Below, one piece after another: positions 12,860 to 24,744 of a DNA stretch of 64,000 nt. The notes under the pieces are model-generated. The model made no database searches and was not told the DNA's origin. It worked only from the letters and a program-made list of their open reading frames with translations. Positions within the stretch are counted from its first letter, which is position 1; each line of letters starts with the position of its first letter. The stretch lies in NCBI GenBank assembly GCA_002007465.1, contig LNAC01000778.1:431673-495672 (forward strand), written 5' to 3'. Origin of the DNA: Ailurus styani. Lineage: Eukaryota > Chordata > Mammalia > Carnivora > Ailuridae. Both the position numbers and the translations under genes were made by a program.

Positions 12860-13190
12860 CATGCATTCTCAACAAGGGCAATATTGACCCCAAGAGAGAG
12901 AAATAGTTCTGTTGTTTTGTTTTGTTCTGTTTTGTTTAGCTGGGAGTGAGGAGGCACAAAATATCTTAGATATTATAATGGTTTGTGGCCTCTACAGCTC
13001 AACCCTGCCCTACAAAATCTTATTTATTAGTATTTAATTTCCCTTATTAGTGAGAAACTAAATTAAATTTAAACTTAAATTAAGTATACTATAATTATAT
13101 AAGCATGATATGTGTATTATACATTTGTATGCAATTAATTATTTAGTTTTCTCTTTGAAGGGGCAATAATGAAAAAAGGTTGAGGAACAC
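12860..13190. mobile_element. Possible MER5/Charlie-like DNA transposon remnant
   Basis: Paired blocks "ttctcaacaagggcaatatt" near 12868 and "ggcaataatg...ggttgaggaacac" near 13165-13190 recall hAT-Charlie MER5-type elements. A TTTTG-rich tract lies at about 12913-12937. Tentative. Confidence 0.35.
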
Positions 13191-13194
13191 AATA

Positions 13195-14325
13195 AACTAT
13201 ATAGAAAGGGCTTTAAAGCACTTTTGCGCTGTAGTTAACTCTCTAGGGAAGAGTATGGGAATTTGAAGAGGAACTTGAGTTTGAAGAGGAACGTTAAATC
13301 TTTGCCTTATTTCAGTATAGAATATTTTACATCAAAAATCTATTATTCATCTCTTTATAATGAAGTTAGATTATCTAATTACTCCTCCAAAAAATTAAAA
13401 AGAATGAAGAAACCAAAATATTTAATCCTGTCACGCAGAGATAATCTGTTAACATTTTGTATATAATTTTTCTGTTTAACTGTATACACTTTATATCAAG
13501 CCCTATCTGTTCTACCTTCAAAAGGTATCTGAAATCTGACTACTTTTCACTACTTCCCACTACCATTTTAGTGTAATCCCTCATTTTTAAAAACAAAAAG
13601 TAGAATGTTCCAAAAGTATTGTTCTTTTTCTTTGAACAATATACATATAAAAGCCAAAATTTTGACTTCAGCCAAAATTCTTTTGTACAGGCCTTTTCAT
13701 TTTGCTCTGTGGTGTTCATCTTCAAGTCCCTACTGAATTTGTGTCTGCCTCTTTTTGTAATTGACACAGCAAAATGCTTCTCCCTGAAGGGTATTTTCCA
13801 GTAAAAGAATTTTTTTTTTTTTTTGGCCTTCTATTTGCTTCACCAGGATCCTTCTGCTTTGAATGCAGAAGATGATTAAGAGCTGATTTAAAATTCATAT
13901 ATATTTGGTTTCTTTGATCAAGTCCATAGGCTTTCTTACTTACATCATGATCTCTCCACAGAGATCTCTGGCACAGAATTTTTACTCAGTCTTTTCCTTG
14001 CTCTTCTTTTTTTATCTTAATTTCCTCTGCTTCCTCTGACCTTCTCTCATTAAGCACTAACTTTATAAACTCTTTATCTGAACTGATCCTCACCTTTCTC
14101 TTTGTCTCAAAGAGATAGGTAGATTATATCTTTTTTTGTTTTTCTTTTTCTCAGACTTATCCCTCTACTTTTGTTTTATAGTCTACCCTTTCCTAGAACA
14201 TTCTTTGCTTTCTCCAATACCAGCCTTTCCTGGCTACTTCCTCCCAAGGATCTACATCTAAAACCCGAATTAAAATAAAATCCTTGGGCCTCTGTCTCCA
14301 CCAAAGTATTATTTCCCTTCATGCC
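13195..14325. other. Intron, no gene seen
   Basis: Pyrimidine-rich, with a poly(T) at about 13809-13824. The last part may be decayed upstream L2. Confidence 0.45.
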
Positions 14326-15394
14326 CAGGTTTTAGTAAGCTGCTTTATGTGTCTACTTTCTTATTTCTGTTTTGCTCCAAACCACTGAAGTCAAGCTTCT
14401 ACTGCATTGAAACAGTTCTTGTTAAATTCGTTCTGATGACCCAACTTTACTAAATCATTCTTCTCACCTCTATAACTCTCTTTTATTTCACTCCTTTGAG
14501 GCAATAACTGCTTCTTCTGCTTAGTGCTTTCCTTCTTCACGGATATTACTACTCTTCAGAATCCTTCATTGGCTCTTTTTCTTCCACCTACCCTTCCTTT
14601 GGAAATGATTTATTTGTAAAATTTCAGGCCTACACCAAAGTAGAGAGCCAAAGTACAGGACGGTGATTGACAGTGTACCCACCATGCAGCTCTTTAGCAG
14701 TTCCTAACTTGTGACCAATCTTTTTTTGGGGGGGCGGGTGGTACTTTTCTACAACTTACTCCTTTCTTTCTACTCTGAATTATTTCTTCTGCCAACCTTT
14801 AAGTAATGTTGTTCTCCTCGTCCCATCCTCAGTATTTTTTCCTTCTCATGTTACTTGCAATCACATCTTTATGAGTAGAAAACCTCACACATGCTAACAG
14901 TTTCTACAACCTCCAAACGCTGATAACACCTAAATCTGTTTCTTCAGCTTAGATCTTGTTCTTTAGCAAGAGATTCATATTTACTAGCTTAGATCTCTTC
15001 ACTTGTCTGCCCCACAGAGTCTAGAAGCATAAATCTACATGAGCTCATCTTTCTCTGCCCATTTGCTGCCCCTACTAAAATTCCATGTTGGTTGATCAAT
15101 CTCCCACCTTCCTAGTCCTATACAAATATATCTAGTCCTAGTCCTTTATAAATATATTTAGTTGTTCATCAAGCCCCATTAGTTTTTCTGCTGCTATAGT
15201 AAAGTCCCTTTCACCTACATTTTTTTCAGCAAATTTATAACTGATCTTACCTGCAGGCTCACCACTATCCCACATGCTGTTCATCTTCCACATTATTATC
15301 AGAGTGATTTACCTAAAACACAAGTTTAATCATGGTATTCTCTCATTAAAATCCTTAAATATTTCACTGGTATCTACATGATAAATTAAGACAC

Positions 15395-15495
15395 TTTTTT
15401 TTTTTAAAGATTTTATTTATTTATTTCACAGAGGGAGAGAGATCACATGGAGGCAGAGAGGCAGGCAGAGAGAGGGGGCGGGGAAGCAGGCGCCC
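15395..15495 (-). mobile_element. CAN SINE with large internal deletion
   Basis: Normal poly(T)/attttattt start and purine middle, then gaagcaggc runs directly into gccc, the very end of the reversed SINE. About 90-100 bp normally between them are missing. caggc occurs at both breakpoints of a full copy, so microhomology deletion is likely. Confidence 0.88.
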
Positions 15496-15592
15496 AAGAT
15501 ACTTCTTGATCTGATTTTTGTCTTACTTACTATCCTCACCACTTCCCTTTCTTCTGAATGCTCCTATGCATTCAGAATGAAAATGCTTTTCA

Positions 15593-15758
15593 TGGGGGCG
15601 GGGGGGGAGCATGGTTGGCTCAGTTGGTAGAGCACGTGACTCCTGATCGCAGGATTGTGAGTTCAAGCGCCATGTTGGTTGTAGAGATAACTGAAAAAGA
15701 AAAAAAATCTTAAAGAAAATGAAAAAAAAAATCAAACAGCAAAAAAAAAAAAAAGAAA
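15593..15758 (+). mobile_element. Short tRNA-type SINE with 14-bp target-site duplication
   Basis: tRNA-like head with A-box-like tggctcagttgg and B-box-like gagttcaagcgcc, then an A-rich tail. Exact repeats gaaaatgcttttca lie at 15579-15592 and 15759-15772. Confidence 0.93.
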
Positions 15759-15894
15759 GAAAATGCTTTTCACATCTTTATGCTCCGTTCATCCCTGTCT
15801 GGAATGCCCTCATCTCTTCTTCCCATCTGTATGGTAAATTCCAGTCTTTCTTAGAATCTAACCCAAGATATCCTGACTCTTCATAACAGTAAAT

Positions 15895-16055
15895 TCTATA
15901 GCTTATTATTATCCCTATTGTTTACATAGCTTACAGGCTCAGAAAGATAAAGGACCTGCCCAAGGTTACAGAGCCAATAAATGGCAGACCTTGGGTATAG
16001 AAGTCAAGGTTATTTTATTTCAGAGCCCATACCCTTTCATCACACCCAAGTGCAA
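15895..16055 (-). mobile_element. MIR
   Basis: Reversed MIR: ttattatccctattg ... ggctcagaaag ... ctgcccaaggttacagagcc ... ggcagacc. Confidence 0.75.
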
Positions 16056-16333
16056 AAATGTTCACTTGAAGGTTTTGACCTTATAGGTATGATCAAATAC
16101 ATTTTAGCAAGAAAACCCATGGTAGTTTCCATGTTACAAAGCTTAACTGAATAATATCTGCTTTGAAATCAATTTTGTCCAAGTATTGCCATTTTAAGTT
16201 TCTCTCTATATATTTAATTAGGTCAAAATTAATGACACAAGCAGCCAAAGATCAAGCTGTTCTTCTAAATAACAGATTCATCAACGTAAATGTTTTAAAA
16301 TTCCTCTATATTTTATTTTTATACTATTTATAT

Positions 16334-16443
16334 ATTTTTCAAATTTTTTTAAAAAGTAGGCTCCATACCCAGTGTTGGGCTTGAACTCACGACCTTGAGA
16401 TTAAGAGTTGTATGCTCTACCAACTAAGCCAGCCAGGTACCCC
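16334..16443 (-). mobile_element. Short tRNA-type SINE with target-site duplication
   Basis: Reversed short SINE (cccagtgttgggcttgaact ... ctaccaactaagccagccag). Exact tatactatttatat repeats at 16320-16333 and 16444-16457. Confidence 0.92.
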
Positions 16444-16496
16444 TATACTATTTATATTTTTATTTATTTATTATTTTTCTTTGTTTTTTAAAAAGT

Positions 16497-16914
16497 GAAA
16501 TTTTTTAATTAACATATAATGTATTATTTGTTTCAGGGGTACAGGTCTGTGAATCATCAGTCTTACATAATTAACAGCACTCACCATAGCACATACCCTT
16601 CCCAATGTCCATCACCCAGTCACCCCATCCCTCTCATCCCCCTCCCCTCCAGCAACCCTCTGTTTGTTTCCTGAGATTAAGAGGCTCTTATGGTTTGTCT
16701 TCCTCGCCAGTCCCATCTTGTTTCATTTTTCCCTCCCTTCCCCCACAACCCCCTGTCCTGCCTCTCAAATTCCTCATATCAGTGAGATCATATGATAATT
16801 CTCTTTCTCTGAGTGACTTATTTCACTTAGCATAATACCATCTAGTTCCATCCATGGTGTTGCAAATGGCAAGATTTCGTTTTTTGATGGCTGCATAGTA
16901 TTCCATTGTATATA
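16497..16914 (-). mobile_element. L1 3' end, antisense
   Basis: Reversed L1 3' UTR (ggggtacaggtctgtgaatc) continuing into the last ORF2 codons, ending near gtattccattgtatata. 5'-truncated at about 420 bp. Confidence 0.93.
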
Positions 16915-17099
16915 AATTACGTTTGATTTTTGCTTTATTTTCAGCTTATTGGTCTCAGCCAAAGGTCCAACTAAGTTTCGGAATTATAGTGTTGTTTCTA
17001 TTTATAACTAAGAAACTAAGCCAAGAGTTTTTTTTAAGTGGCAGATGTTTCCCAAATATGATCTGATAACATGATTGCATTGAACTTAGTGAAAGTGCT

Positions 17100-17396
17100 A
17101 TGGTCTGAATGTTTCTGTCCCCATAAAATTCATCTTTTGAAATCCTAACCCCCTTTAGGAGGTAGAGCCTTCACAATAAAGAGACTGCACAGAGCTGTCT
17201 CCTCTCTTTTACCATTTGAGGTTACAGTGAAAACAGCCATCTGTAAGGAACAAGGTCCTCACTAGACACTGAATCTCCCAGGACTATGATCTTGGACTTT
17301 CTGCCTCTAGAACTGTGAGAAAAATGTTTGTGTTGTTTATAAGTCACCAAGTTTATGGCATTTTTGTTATAGCAGCCCAAAGAGGCTAAGAAAGTG
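17100..17396 (+). mobile_element. MaLR-like LTR
   Basis: Starts tgctatggtctgaatgtttc, contains gatcttggactttctgcctc and ends in gttatagcagcccaaagagg, the pattern of MST/MLT-type LTRs. Subfamily uncertain. Confidence 0.65.
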
Positions 17397-17543
17397 AGAC
17401 AGTATTGGATGTAGATTGTAAATAGATTAATATCAAATATCCTTCCAGTTGAAGTCTAATGGAATTATTAAATTGATTTTGTTTCAATGTACTTGGGAGC
17501 AATTATATGACATGCTACTTTGGTTTGAAAGTATAAGTAAAAA

Positions 17544-17725
17544 TTTTTTTTTAAAGATTCTATTTATTTATTTGAGAGAGAGAGAGCATGAGAGAGGAGA
17601 CGGTCAGAGGGAGAAGCAGACTCCCCGTGGAGCTGGGATCCCAATGTGGGACTCGATCCCGGAACTCCGGGATCATGACCTGAGCTGAAGGCAGTCGCTT
17701 AACCAACTGACCCACCCAGGCGCCT
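17544..17725 (-). mobile_element. CAN SINE
   Basis: Reversed SINE ending ccacccaggcgcct; approximate gtaaaat/gtaaaaat flanking repeats. Confidence 0.95.
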
Positions 17726-17873
17726 GTAAAATGTTTTTTTTTTTTTTATGTATCTTTATATTTTCCTATTTTTGCTGGTAGTTGTATTTGTAATATATTG
17801 TGGCTTTGACAGAATTTTTGATAATCCTTTGATTAATAGTTAACATCTCTTTACATTTTGGCAGAATTATGTA

Positions 17874-17910
17874 ATGTGCGCGCGTGTGTATGTGTGTGTG
17901 TACGTATATA
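17874..17910 (+). repeat. (TG)n-like microsatellite
   Basis: Imperfect alternating purine/pyrimidine run with an internal gcgcgc. Confidence 0.8.
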
Positions 17911-18083
17911 CTTAATACAGAAGCATATGTACATATAAACTCTTTGTCGTAATATCATACTCCCAAATCTACATTTTCATTATCTTCTAAACTTTTCCCA
18001 TCTGTCTGAATCTACCTTACCTTCTTTTATCTTTCTGAAGCACTTTTCATGTCCTTTCTTGTTCCAACCACTATTTGTGCTTT

Positions 18084-18291
18084 ATATTTATTTATTTATT
18101 TATTTTTAAGATTTTATTTATTTATTTGACACAGAGAGAGATCACAAGTAGGCTGAGAGGCAGGCAGAGAGAGGAGGAAGCAGACTCCCCACTAAGCAGG
18201 GAGTCTGATGTGGGGCTCGATCCCAGGACCCTGAGATCATGACCTGAGCTGAAAGCAGAGGCTTTAACCCACTGAGCCACCCAGGTGCCCC
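18084..18291 (-). mobile_element. CAN SINE with 11-bp target-site duplication
   Basis: Reversed SINE with an expanded (ATTT)n at its tail side. atttgtgcttt repeats at 18073-18083 and 18292-18302. Confidence 0.95.
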
Positions 18292-18414
18292 ATTTGTGCT
18301 TTTTAGTATACATCTTTGGTAACTGACTCTAGCTCTTAGCATGACAAGTTTTTGGACTTGACTGATTGGTCGGTTGATTGATTGATTCATTCATTCATTT
18401 TTTCCAACAGTTGT

Positions 18415-18952
18415 ATAAAGGTTCTCCAAGGAAATGGAATCAGTAAGATCTATATATAGAGAGAAAGATTTATTATAAAGAATTGACTCACACCATTTTG
18501 GAGGCTGATAAATCCCAACATCTCAGTCAGTAAGCTAGAGACCCAGGAGAACTGATGGTATAGTTCCACTCTGAATCCAAAGGCTTGAGATCCAGGAGAG
18601 CCAATAGTGTAGTTCTGGCCCAAAGGTCTGCATCCTGAGGACCCAGGAAGAGCCACTCTTTCAGTCTGAGTTATAAAGCAGGGGGGTTGGGGGAGAAAAA
18701 ACCCTGATATTCCAGCTTGAAGAAAGTCAGGCAGAAGGAATTCTCTCTTAGCCTTTTTTGATCTCCTAGGCCTTCAACTGATTGGATGAGGTGCACCCAC
18801 ATTAGGGAGAGCATTCTACTTCACTCATTCTACCCATTCAGCTGTTAAACTCATCCAGAAATCACCTGACAGACACACCAGAAATATATAGACCAAATAC
18901 CTGGGCACCCCGTAGCCAGTCAAGTTGACTCATAAAAGTAACCATTACAACA
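18415..18952. mobile_element. Old LTR-like interspersed repeat
   Basis: A familiar mammalian repeat layout: gattta ttataaagaattg, then two "ccaggagagccaatagtgta"-type modules, "attggatgaggtgcacccac", "ctgggcaccccgtagcc", ending aagtaaccattaca. I take it to be an ERVL/MaLR-class LTR; the family name is uncertain. Confidence 0.5.
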
Positions 18953-19039
18953 ATAGTAGATACTGCTATCTATCAGTCACTGGAGATACAGCGAGACATA
19001 TTAGTTTTTTTTATTATATATCACAAAGAGTATTAGCGG

Positions 19040-19275
19040 TGATGACAAATATTATTTATATAGTGCTTCCTATGCCAGGCACCATTTTAAGCACTTCATC
19101 AGAATTAACCCATTTAATCTTCGTGGTAAATGTATGAAATGGGTTTCCATTTAATAGATGGGGACACTGAAGTATAGAGAAATTAACTTATCCATGGTCA
19201 CAGTTAGTGGTAAGGTCTGGATTTCAACATCAGTATTCTGGCTCCAGAGTTCCTCTTCTTAGCCACTACTATGTT
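19040..19275 (-). mobile_element. MIR
   Basis: Nearly full reversed MIR: tatgccaggcaccattttaa, taatagatggggacactgaa, ggctccagagttcctcttct. Confidence 0.88.
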
Positions 19276-19559
19276 CCTTTACTCACATAGGAAAATATCA
19301 TTATGATGAGAAATATGGGATACTGTAGAAGTATATAACAGAGTGCGTTGAACGTAGGGCAACCAAGAGAGGAAACACCTATACTGAAATCTGAAGAAGG
19401 TGCGGGTTTTAAAAGCTGCTAACTAAGAGGGGCTACAAAAGAACCTTCAAGAACCTGAAAGAATTTGAGTGTGGTCGAATCTTTGAACCACAAGCTTGAA
19501 TCTTGAAATGGGAGAAATAGGCTGAGAAAATCAAGTCATAAAGGCTTTGTAAGTCAAAT

Positions 19560-19700
19560 TAAGAAAGAATAATACTTTTATATATCAGACAGACCTTAGA
19601 TCAAATTTCAGTTCTGCTACTTTCTATTTAATCCTAAGCAGGTCACTTTATCTTTTTGAGCTTCTGTTTTCTCTCTAGAACAGGACTAAGAATGCCTTCT
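19560..19700 (+). mobile_element. MIR
   Basis: Forward MIR: caaatttcagttctgctact, aagcaggtcactttatcttt, gaacaggactaagaatgcc. Further old repeat-like sequence (ccactcaataaatatttatt...) follows to about 19840. Confidence 0.7.
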
Positions 19701-20104
19701 TTTGAGATTTTTTTTGTCCACTCAATAAATATTTATTGTGTATCTTTTCTGTCTGGGTCACATTCTCAATGCTCAAATTACAGTGGCAAAACAGACAAAA
19801 ATGGTCCCTCTGCTGTCCTGGAGTTTACATTTTAAGGGTTGTTTTAAGGTTCAAATGAGATATAATATCCTGTAGTGACTATTACATAATGCACATTCAG
19901 AAAATATCATTTTCTTAGCCAAGGTTTATCTGGGTTCTTTGATTAAAAGTATATCCTTCGTGGATTCAAGTTTTGAGTGAATTGTCACTAAGAAGACATA
20001 GCCAGATTATTTGGGACTCAGTATTTTCTTTCAAAAGAGTATGTCAAGGAATTAGAATTTCCTTATTTATTTTGGCAATTCTCTAAAGCCTTGAAGAATT
20101 TCTT

Positions 20105-20755
20105 CCCCCCCCTTAGCTTTATTGAGACAAATTGTAAGTTTAAGTTATATAATGTGATGATTTTTACATGTATTTATATTGAAATGATTAGCACAATAGA
20201 GTTAGTTAACATGTCCATTACCTGACATAATTACCTTTTGGTATATTTGTGTAGTGAAAACATTTAAGATCTACTCTCTTAGCAACTTTCAAGTATATAA
20301 TACAGTAATGTTAATGATACTCACTATGCTATACATTTGATCAATCCCCACAGCTTATTCATCTTATAACTGAGGTTGCAGTCTTTGACCAACATCACTC
20401 TACCCCAACCTCTGATAACCACTATTCTACTCTGTTTTTCTTTGAGTCTGACTTTTTCAGATTCCACATAGAAGTGGGATCATACAGTATTTTTCTTCTT
20501 TGTCTAACTTATTTCCCTTAGCATAATGCCCTTGAGGTCCATCCATCTTGTCCAAATGGCAAGATTTCCTTCTTCGTTATGGCTGATTAGTATCACATTG
20601 TATATATCTATACAAATGTCACATTTTCTTTATCCTTTCATCTATAAATGGACACTTAGGTTGTTCCAATGTCTTGGCTATTGTGAAAAATGCTACAGTG
20701 AACGTGGGAGTGTGGGCATCTCTATAAGACAGTGATTTCATTTCTATGATGCCAG
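20105..20755 (-). mobile_element. Old L1 3' portion, antisense
   Basis: Reversed 3' UTR and ORF2 end: tagctttattgagacaaatt, atgcccttgaggtccatcca, ttggctattgtgaaaaatgc. A poly(T) at about 20779-20797 follows. Confidence 0.85.
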
Positions 20756-20799
20756 CATTCTTTTACATCTCCCCTCACTTTTTTTTTTTTTTTTTTGCT

Positions 20800-21235
20800 A
20801 CTTCTAGAAATCTGTTTCAGTAGTTCTGTGGAATTACAAAAGATGATTTACCGCAAAGGAACTTATGGTTAATTGTAGGAATAATGACACATCTGAAAGA
20901 AATACAAGAAAAAAACCTCTGGGGGAGATAAAAGCAAACAAAAATAATCCACAGAACAAACACAGAAAACAAAGGAAATACAAAGAAAACATAAAATGAA
21001 ATGATAAAAGCAAGAACAACTTTAGGTAAACATATTTGGTTTGTAATTTCTTATTAAAAGACAAAAAATTATATTTAAAAGTAAAAATATGTTTATAAGC
21101 ATCACATCAAAAGCAAACAACATAGAATAAAAATAAATGGAGTGACAGACATTTCTCAAGTGAAAGCAATAGTGATAGTATTAACTTCAGATAAAACAAC
21201 AAATAATGGTATATAAAGAGGGTCACACAAATTAT
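20800..21235. other. Intron, no gene seen
   Basis: A-rich sequence, possibly old L1 remains; nothing definite. Confidence 0.4.
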
Positions 21236-22080
21236 CTGTCACTAGTCTCTTCAGCAAATGATGCTGTGAAAAACTGGATATCCTTGTGCAAAAAAAAAAA
21301 AAGGCACCCTTACCTTACACCATATACAAAACTTAATTCAAAATGAATTAAAGTCCTAAATGTAAAACCAAAAATTATAAAACTCCTGAAAGAAAACATA
21401 GGGCAAAAACTTCATGAAATTGGACTCGTCAGTGATTTCGTGCATAAGACATCAAAATCACAGGCAACAAAAGCAGAACTAAGCCAATGGGACTACATCA
21501 AACTTCAGAACTTCTGTGTGACAAAGGAATGAAAATGCAATATACAGAATGGGAGAAAATACTTGTAAGTCATATATCAGACAAGGGATTGGTGTCCAGA
21601 ATATATGAAGAATTACCACAACTCAACAACAGCAAAAAAACCATTAAAAAATGTGTAAATAGGACTTGAATAGACATCTCTCCAAAGAAGATACAGAAGT
21701 AATTAACAAGCATATGAAAAAATGCTCAGCATCACTACTCATCAGGAAATGCAAATTAAAATAATGAGATGTCACCTTGCATTCATCAAAAAACAGTGGA
21801 CTGGTGAGGATATGGAGACTTTGGTACCCTTGTGCACTGTTGATGAGAATGTAAAATGGTACAACTGCTGAGAAAGCATATGAAAAGTTCCTCAAAAATT
21901 TAAAAATAGAATTACCATATGATCCACCAATCTCACTCCTGGAGATATATATCCAAAAGAATTGAAAACAGTATCTGGAAGCAATATCTGCTCACCCATG
22001 TTCATTGCACCATTATTCATAATAGCTGAGAGAGACACAGTCCTAGTATCCACCGATGGTTGAATGGATAAAGAGAATAT

Positions 22081-22115
22081 CACACACACACAAACACACA
22101 CACACACACACACAC
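22081..22115 (+). repeat. (CA)n microsatellite inside L1
   Basis: About 17 CA units with one interruption, placed in the ORF2 stretch just after tggataaagagaatat. Confidence 0.95.
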
Positions 22116-22417
22116 GAATGTAGCCTTAAGAAAGAAGGGAATCCTGTCACATGCTACACCATGGATGAAACTTAAGGACATTGTGATAAATAAACCACTC
22201 TAAAAGACAAGGTTCCACTTACATGAGGTATACTAAAGTAGTTAAACTCTTAGTGAAAGTAGGTAGGATGGGTGGCTGGTTGGAGCTGAGGGGGAGAAAG
22301 AAGGCTTCGATAGATACAGCATTTCAGTTTTGTAAGATGAAAAAGTTCCAGAGGTCTGTTGTACAATAAGATGCATATAGTTAACACTACTGTATACTTA
22401 AAAATAGTTAAGGTAGA

Positions 22418-22612
22418 GGGGCGCCTGGGTGGCTCAGTGGGTTAAAGCCTCTGCCTTCAGCTCGGGTCATGATCTCAGGGTCCTGGGAGCAAGCCCCGCA
22501 TCGGGCTCTCTGCTCGGCGGGGAGTCAGCTTCCCCCTCTCTCTCTGCCTGCCTCTCTGCCTACTTGTAATCTCTCTCTCTCTCTGTCAAATAAATAAATA
22601 AATAATCTTAAA
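22418..22612 (+). mobile_element. CAN SINE with 18-bp target-site duplication
   Basis: Mustelid-type head (ggcgcctgggtggctcagtg, gttaaagcctctgcc). Exact aaaaatagttaaggtaga repeats at 22400-22417 and 22613-22630, so a recent insertion. Confidence 0.97.
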
Positions 22613-22640
22613 AAAAATAGTTAAGGTAGAAAATACTGCA

Positions 22641-22754
22641 TTTTTTTAAGATTTTATTTTTTTTAAGTAATCTCTACACCCAGCATGGGGCTTGAACTCA
22701 CAGTCCTGAGATCAAGAGTCACATGTTCTACCCACTGAGCCAGCCAGGCACCCC
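22641..22754 (-). mobile_element. Short tRNA-type SINE
   Basis: Reversed short SINE: tacacccagcatggggcttg ... actgagccagccaggcaccc. Confidence 0.9.
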
Positions 22755-23119
22755 TAAACGTTGTGGTTTTTTACTACCATTTTGTGCATCATTTTCTATG
22801 AATTTTTTTAAAAATATGATTGTGTATTAAGTATTTTCTTAAAGAGTATTGATTGCCTTGAATTCACTCAGCTAAATTATTCTGAGGATTTCCTTATTTG
22901 AGACATTAAGTTATTAATAGGTTTCCTAGTACTAAATAATATTTACATTGGGGACATAAATCCTACTTGTTTAAATTATTCAAATAATTATTTTAATGCC
23001 TGCTGACATCAACTTGCTTTCATATCTGAGAATTTTGTATTTGTATTCTTAAGCAAGATTGACTCAATGTTTCTTCCCTACAGGTGTATATGTGTGTGTA
23101 GAATTAGATATATAGTCAT

Positions 23120-23345
23120 CAGATTTTCTTTATCCAAAGGAAAAGCTTTCAGTTTTTCACCATTTTACTATTCTTGCTGGACTTTTCATATATGGCCTTT
23201 ATTATGTTGAGGTAATTTCTGTTTCTAGCTTTTTGAGTGATTTTATCATGAAAGGGTGTTGAATTTTGTCAGATGTTTATTGTGCATCAGTTGAGATGAT
23301 CATGTGCTTTTTGTCCTTCATTCTGTTAATGTGGTATATTATAAA
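23120..23345 (-). mobile_element. Old L1 ORF2 fragment, antisense
   Basis: gttgaattttgtcagatgtt and ttcattctgttaatgtggta are recognisable reversed ORF2 stretches. Confidence 0.75.
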
Positions 23346-24000
23346 AGTTTTTTAATATGTAAATATTTCCTTTAAGGTTCATGATATGCAATACACATAC
23401 CACATAAAATCTTAGGACTCTGAATCTGTTTTCTGATCGCTGCATAGGTAATGAACAATTACTTGATTTGCTTTTTTTATGATATACAATATTCAGTTGA
23501 ATTCAAAGCAAAAGATTTATTAAAGAAACAAATAATGAAAACAGAAGTATGTGCGCATAGGTATAAAAGTGAAAAATCAGTACTTTTCATTGGTCATTTT
23601 TTCTTTTACAACCTTGAAAATTGGAATTTTATTTGTTGCAAGTCCAAAGTAAAACAGAACTAGAATTTTCTCATTTTTTTGGACACACTTGAGTATTAGT
23701 TGTATTTTATTAGGGTTAAGCATATGAATTGTCATTTTCATACTTCAAAAGTAGAATATTGGCAATTTGATATTGTGTACCACACATGTAGAAATACCTT
23801 AAAAGTACTTGTAAAAATTTCTAGAAGTATGATTCAGGTTTAATAGTATTGAAGTATTTTGTCTTGTTTTAACAAATGAAACTTGAACTAATATTTCTCT
23901 TTTCTTTTTAGTGATTGCTTTCTAAAACATTTAATCAAAGTTGAATGAAGTATTGTGCTGAATAATAGTAATTCCTGTGACCTTAAAAATTTTTTTTAAC
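23346..24000. other. Intron, no gene seen
   Basis: AT-rich unique-looking sequence; the 70-codon open frame at 23451-23663 has no recognisable features. Confidence 0.5.
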
Positions 24001-24002
24001 TG

Positions 24003-24195
24003 GTTGTGCCTGGGTGGCTTAGTTGGTTAAGCATCTGACTGTTGTTTTCAGCTCAGGTCATGACCTGATGGGTTGTAGGATCCAGTCCCAGTCAGGCTCC
24101 TCACTCAGAAGGAGGTCTGCTTGAAAGATTCTCTGCCTCTGCTCTTCCCCCACTAATTCTCTCTCTCAATAAATAAATACATCTTAAAAAAATAC
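24003..24195 (+). mobile_element. Diverged CAN SINE
   Basis: gtgcctgggtggcttagttg head and aataaataaatacatctt tail; ttttaactg repeats at 23994-24002 and 24196-24204. Confidence 0.93.
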
Positions 24196-24339
24196 TTTTA
24201 ACTGTATTTAAACTTTAGGCAGTTCTCTCTTGTAATTGGTGAATTATACTCTGGTGATCATTCTGGTCTAAGCTTGCTGTGTTCATCATTTTGTTATGGT
24301 CACACAATTACCTTCTGTGTACATAAGGAAGATGGTGAT

Positions 24340-24545
24340 AATAATTATAATAACTAAATTCACTGTGGGCTTATTATATGTCAGGGACTGTCCCGACACT
24401 ACTTTTTGTGAACTTTTTAATCCTTATAATAATACTGCAGTGAAATGTGGGTACTGTTATCATCGCCATTTTTAGAGATGGAAGGAGGCTCAGAATGATT
24501 GAACTTGCCCAAAGCTCACACAGCTAGTAAGTAGCAGAGGGTGAT
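24340..24545 (-). mobile_element. MIR
   Basis: Reversed MIR: tatgtcagggactgtcccga, ggaggctcagaatgattgaa, cacacagctagtaagtagca. It lies 200 bp upstream of a COG5 exon. Confidence 0.88.
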
Positions 24546-24744
24546 GACTGATTACTTGAACATGAGAACATGAAACATAATTTGAATCATCTATATATTT
24601 CACTTTAGTTAATTCCATTGTTTGATAGTTAGATGTCTTAGAAGATTTCATTTAAGTACATTTTTAATAAATTTTTAATGTTCTATCTTCTTAGCCATTA
24701 CAGTTTTTAATAATTAATGAATACATCCCTCTTTTGGGTCACAG

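Larger units (their letters stand above)
14326..15890 (+). mobile_element. Ancient L2 fragment, RT region to 3' part
   Basis: Very diverged but collinear with L2. The "gaaacagttcttgttaaatt" block (14409-14428) corresponds to the E-T-A-L-V-K region upstream of the reverse-transcriptase core. "cagagtgatttacc" near 15300 and "ctggaatgccctcatctctt" near 15800 are later L2 3' landmarks. Two SINEs interrupt it at 15395-15495 and 15593-15758. Confidence 0.6.
21236..22790 (+). mobile_element. L1 3' portion carrying two SINEs and a (CA)n
   Basis: Forward ORF2 C-terminal region: gcaccattattcataatagc near 22006, 3' UTR with gttgtacaataagatgcat near 22360. It continues past the SINEs at 22418-22612 and 22641-22754. 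Stops are frequent. Confidence 0.85.

Noticed and set aside
15593..15758. Possible functional tRNA gene (A-box and B-box-like motifs)
   Set aside because: It is a tRNA-derived SINE head with a target-site duplication and A-tail; a cloverleaf with acceptor stem is not formed.
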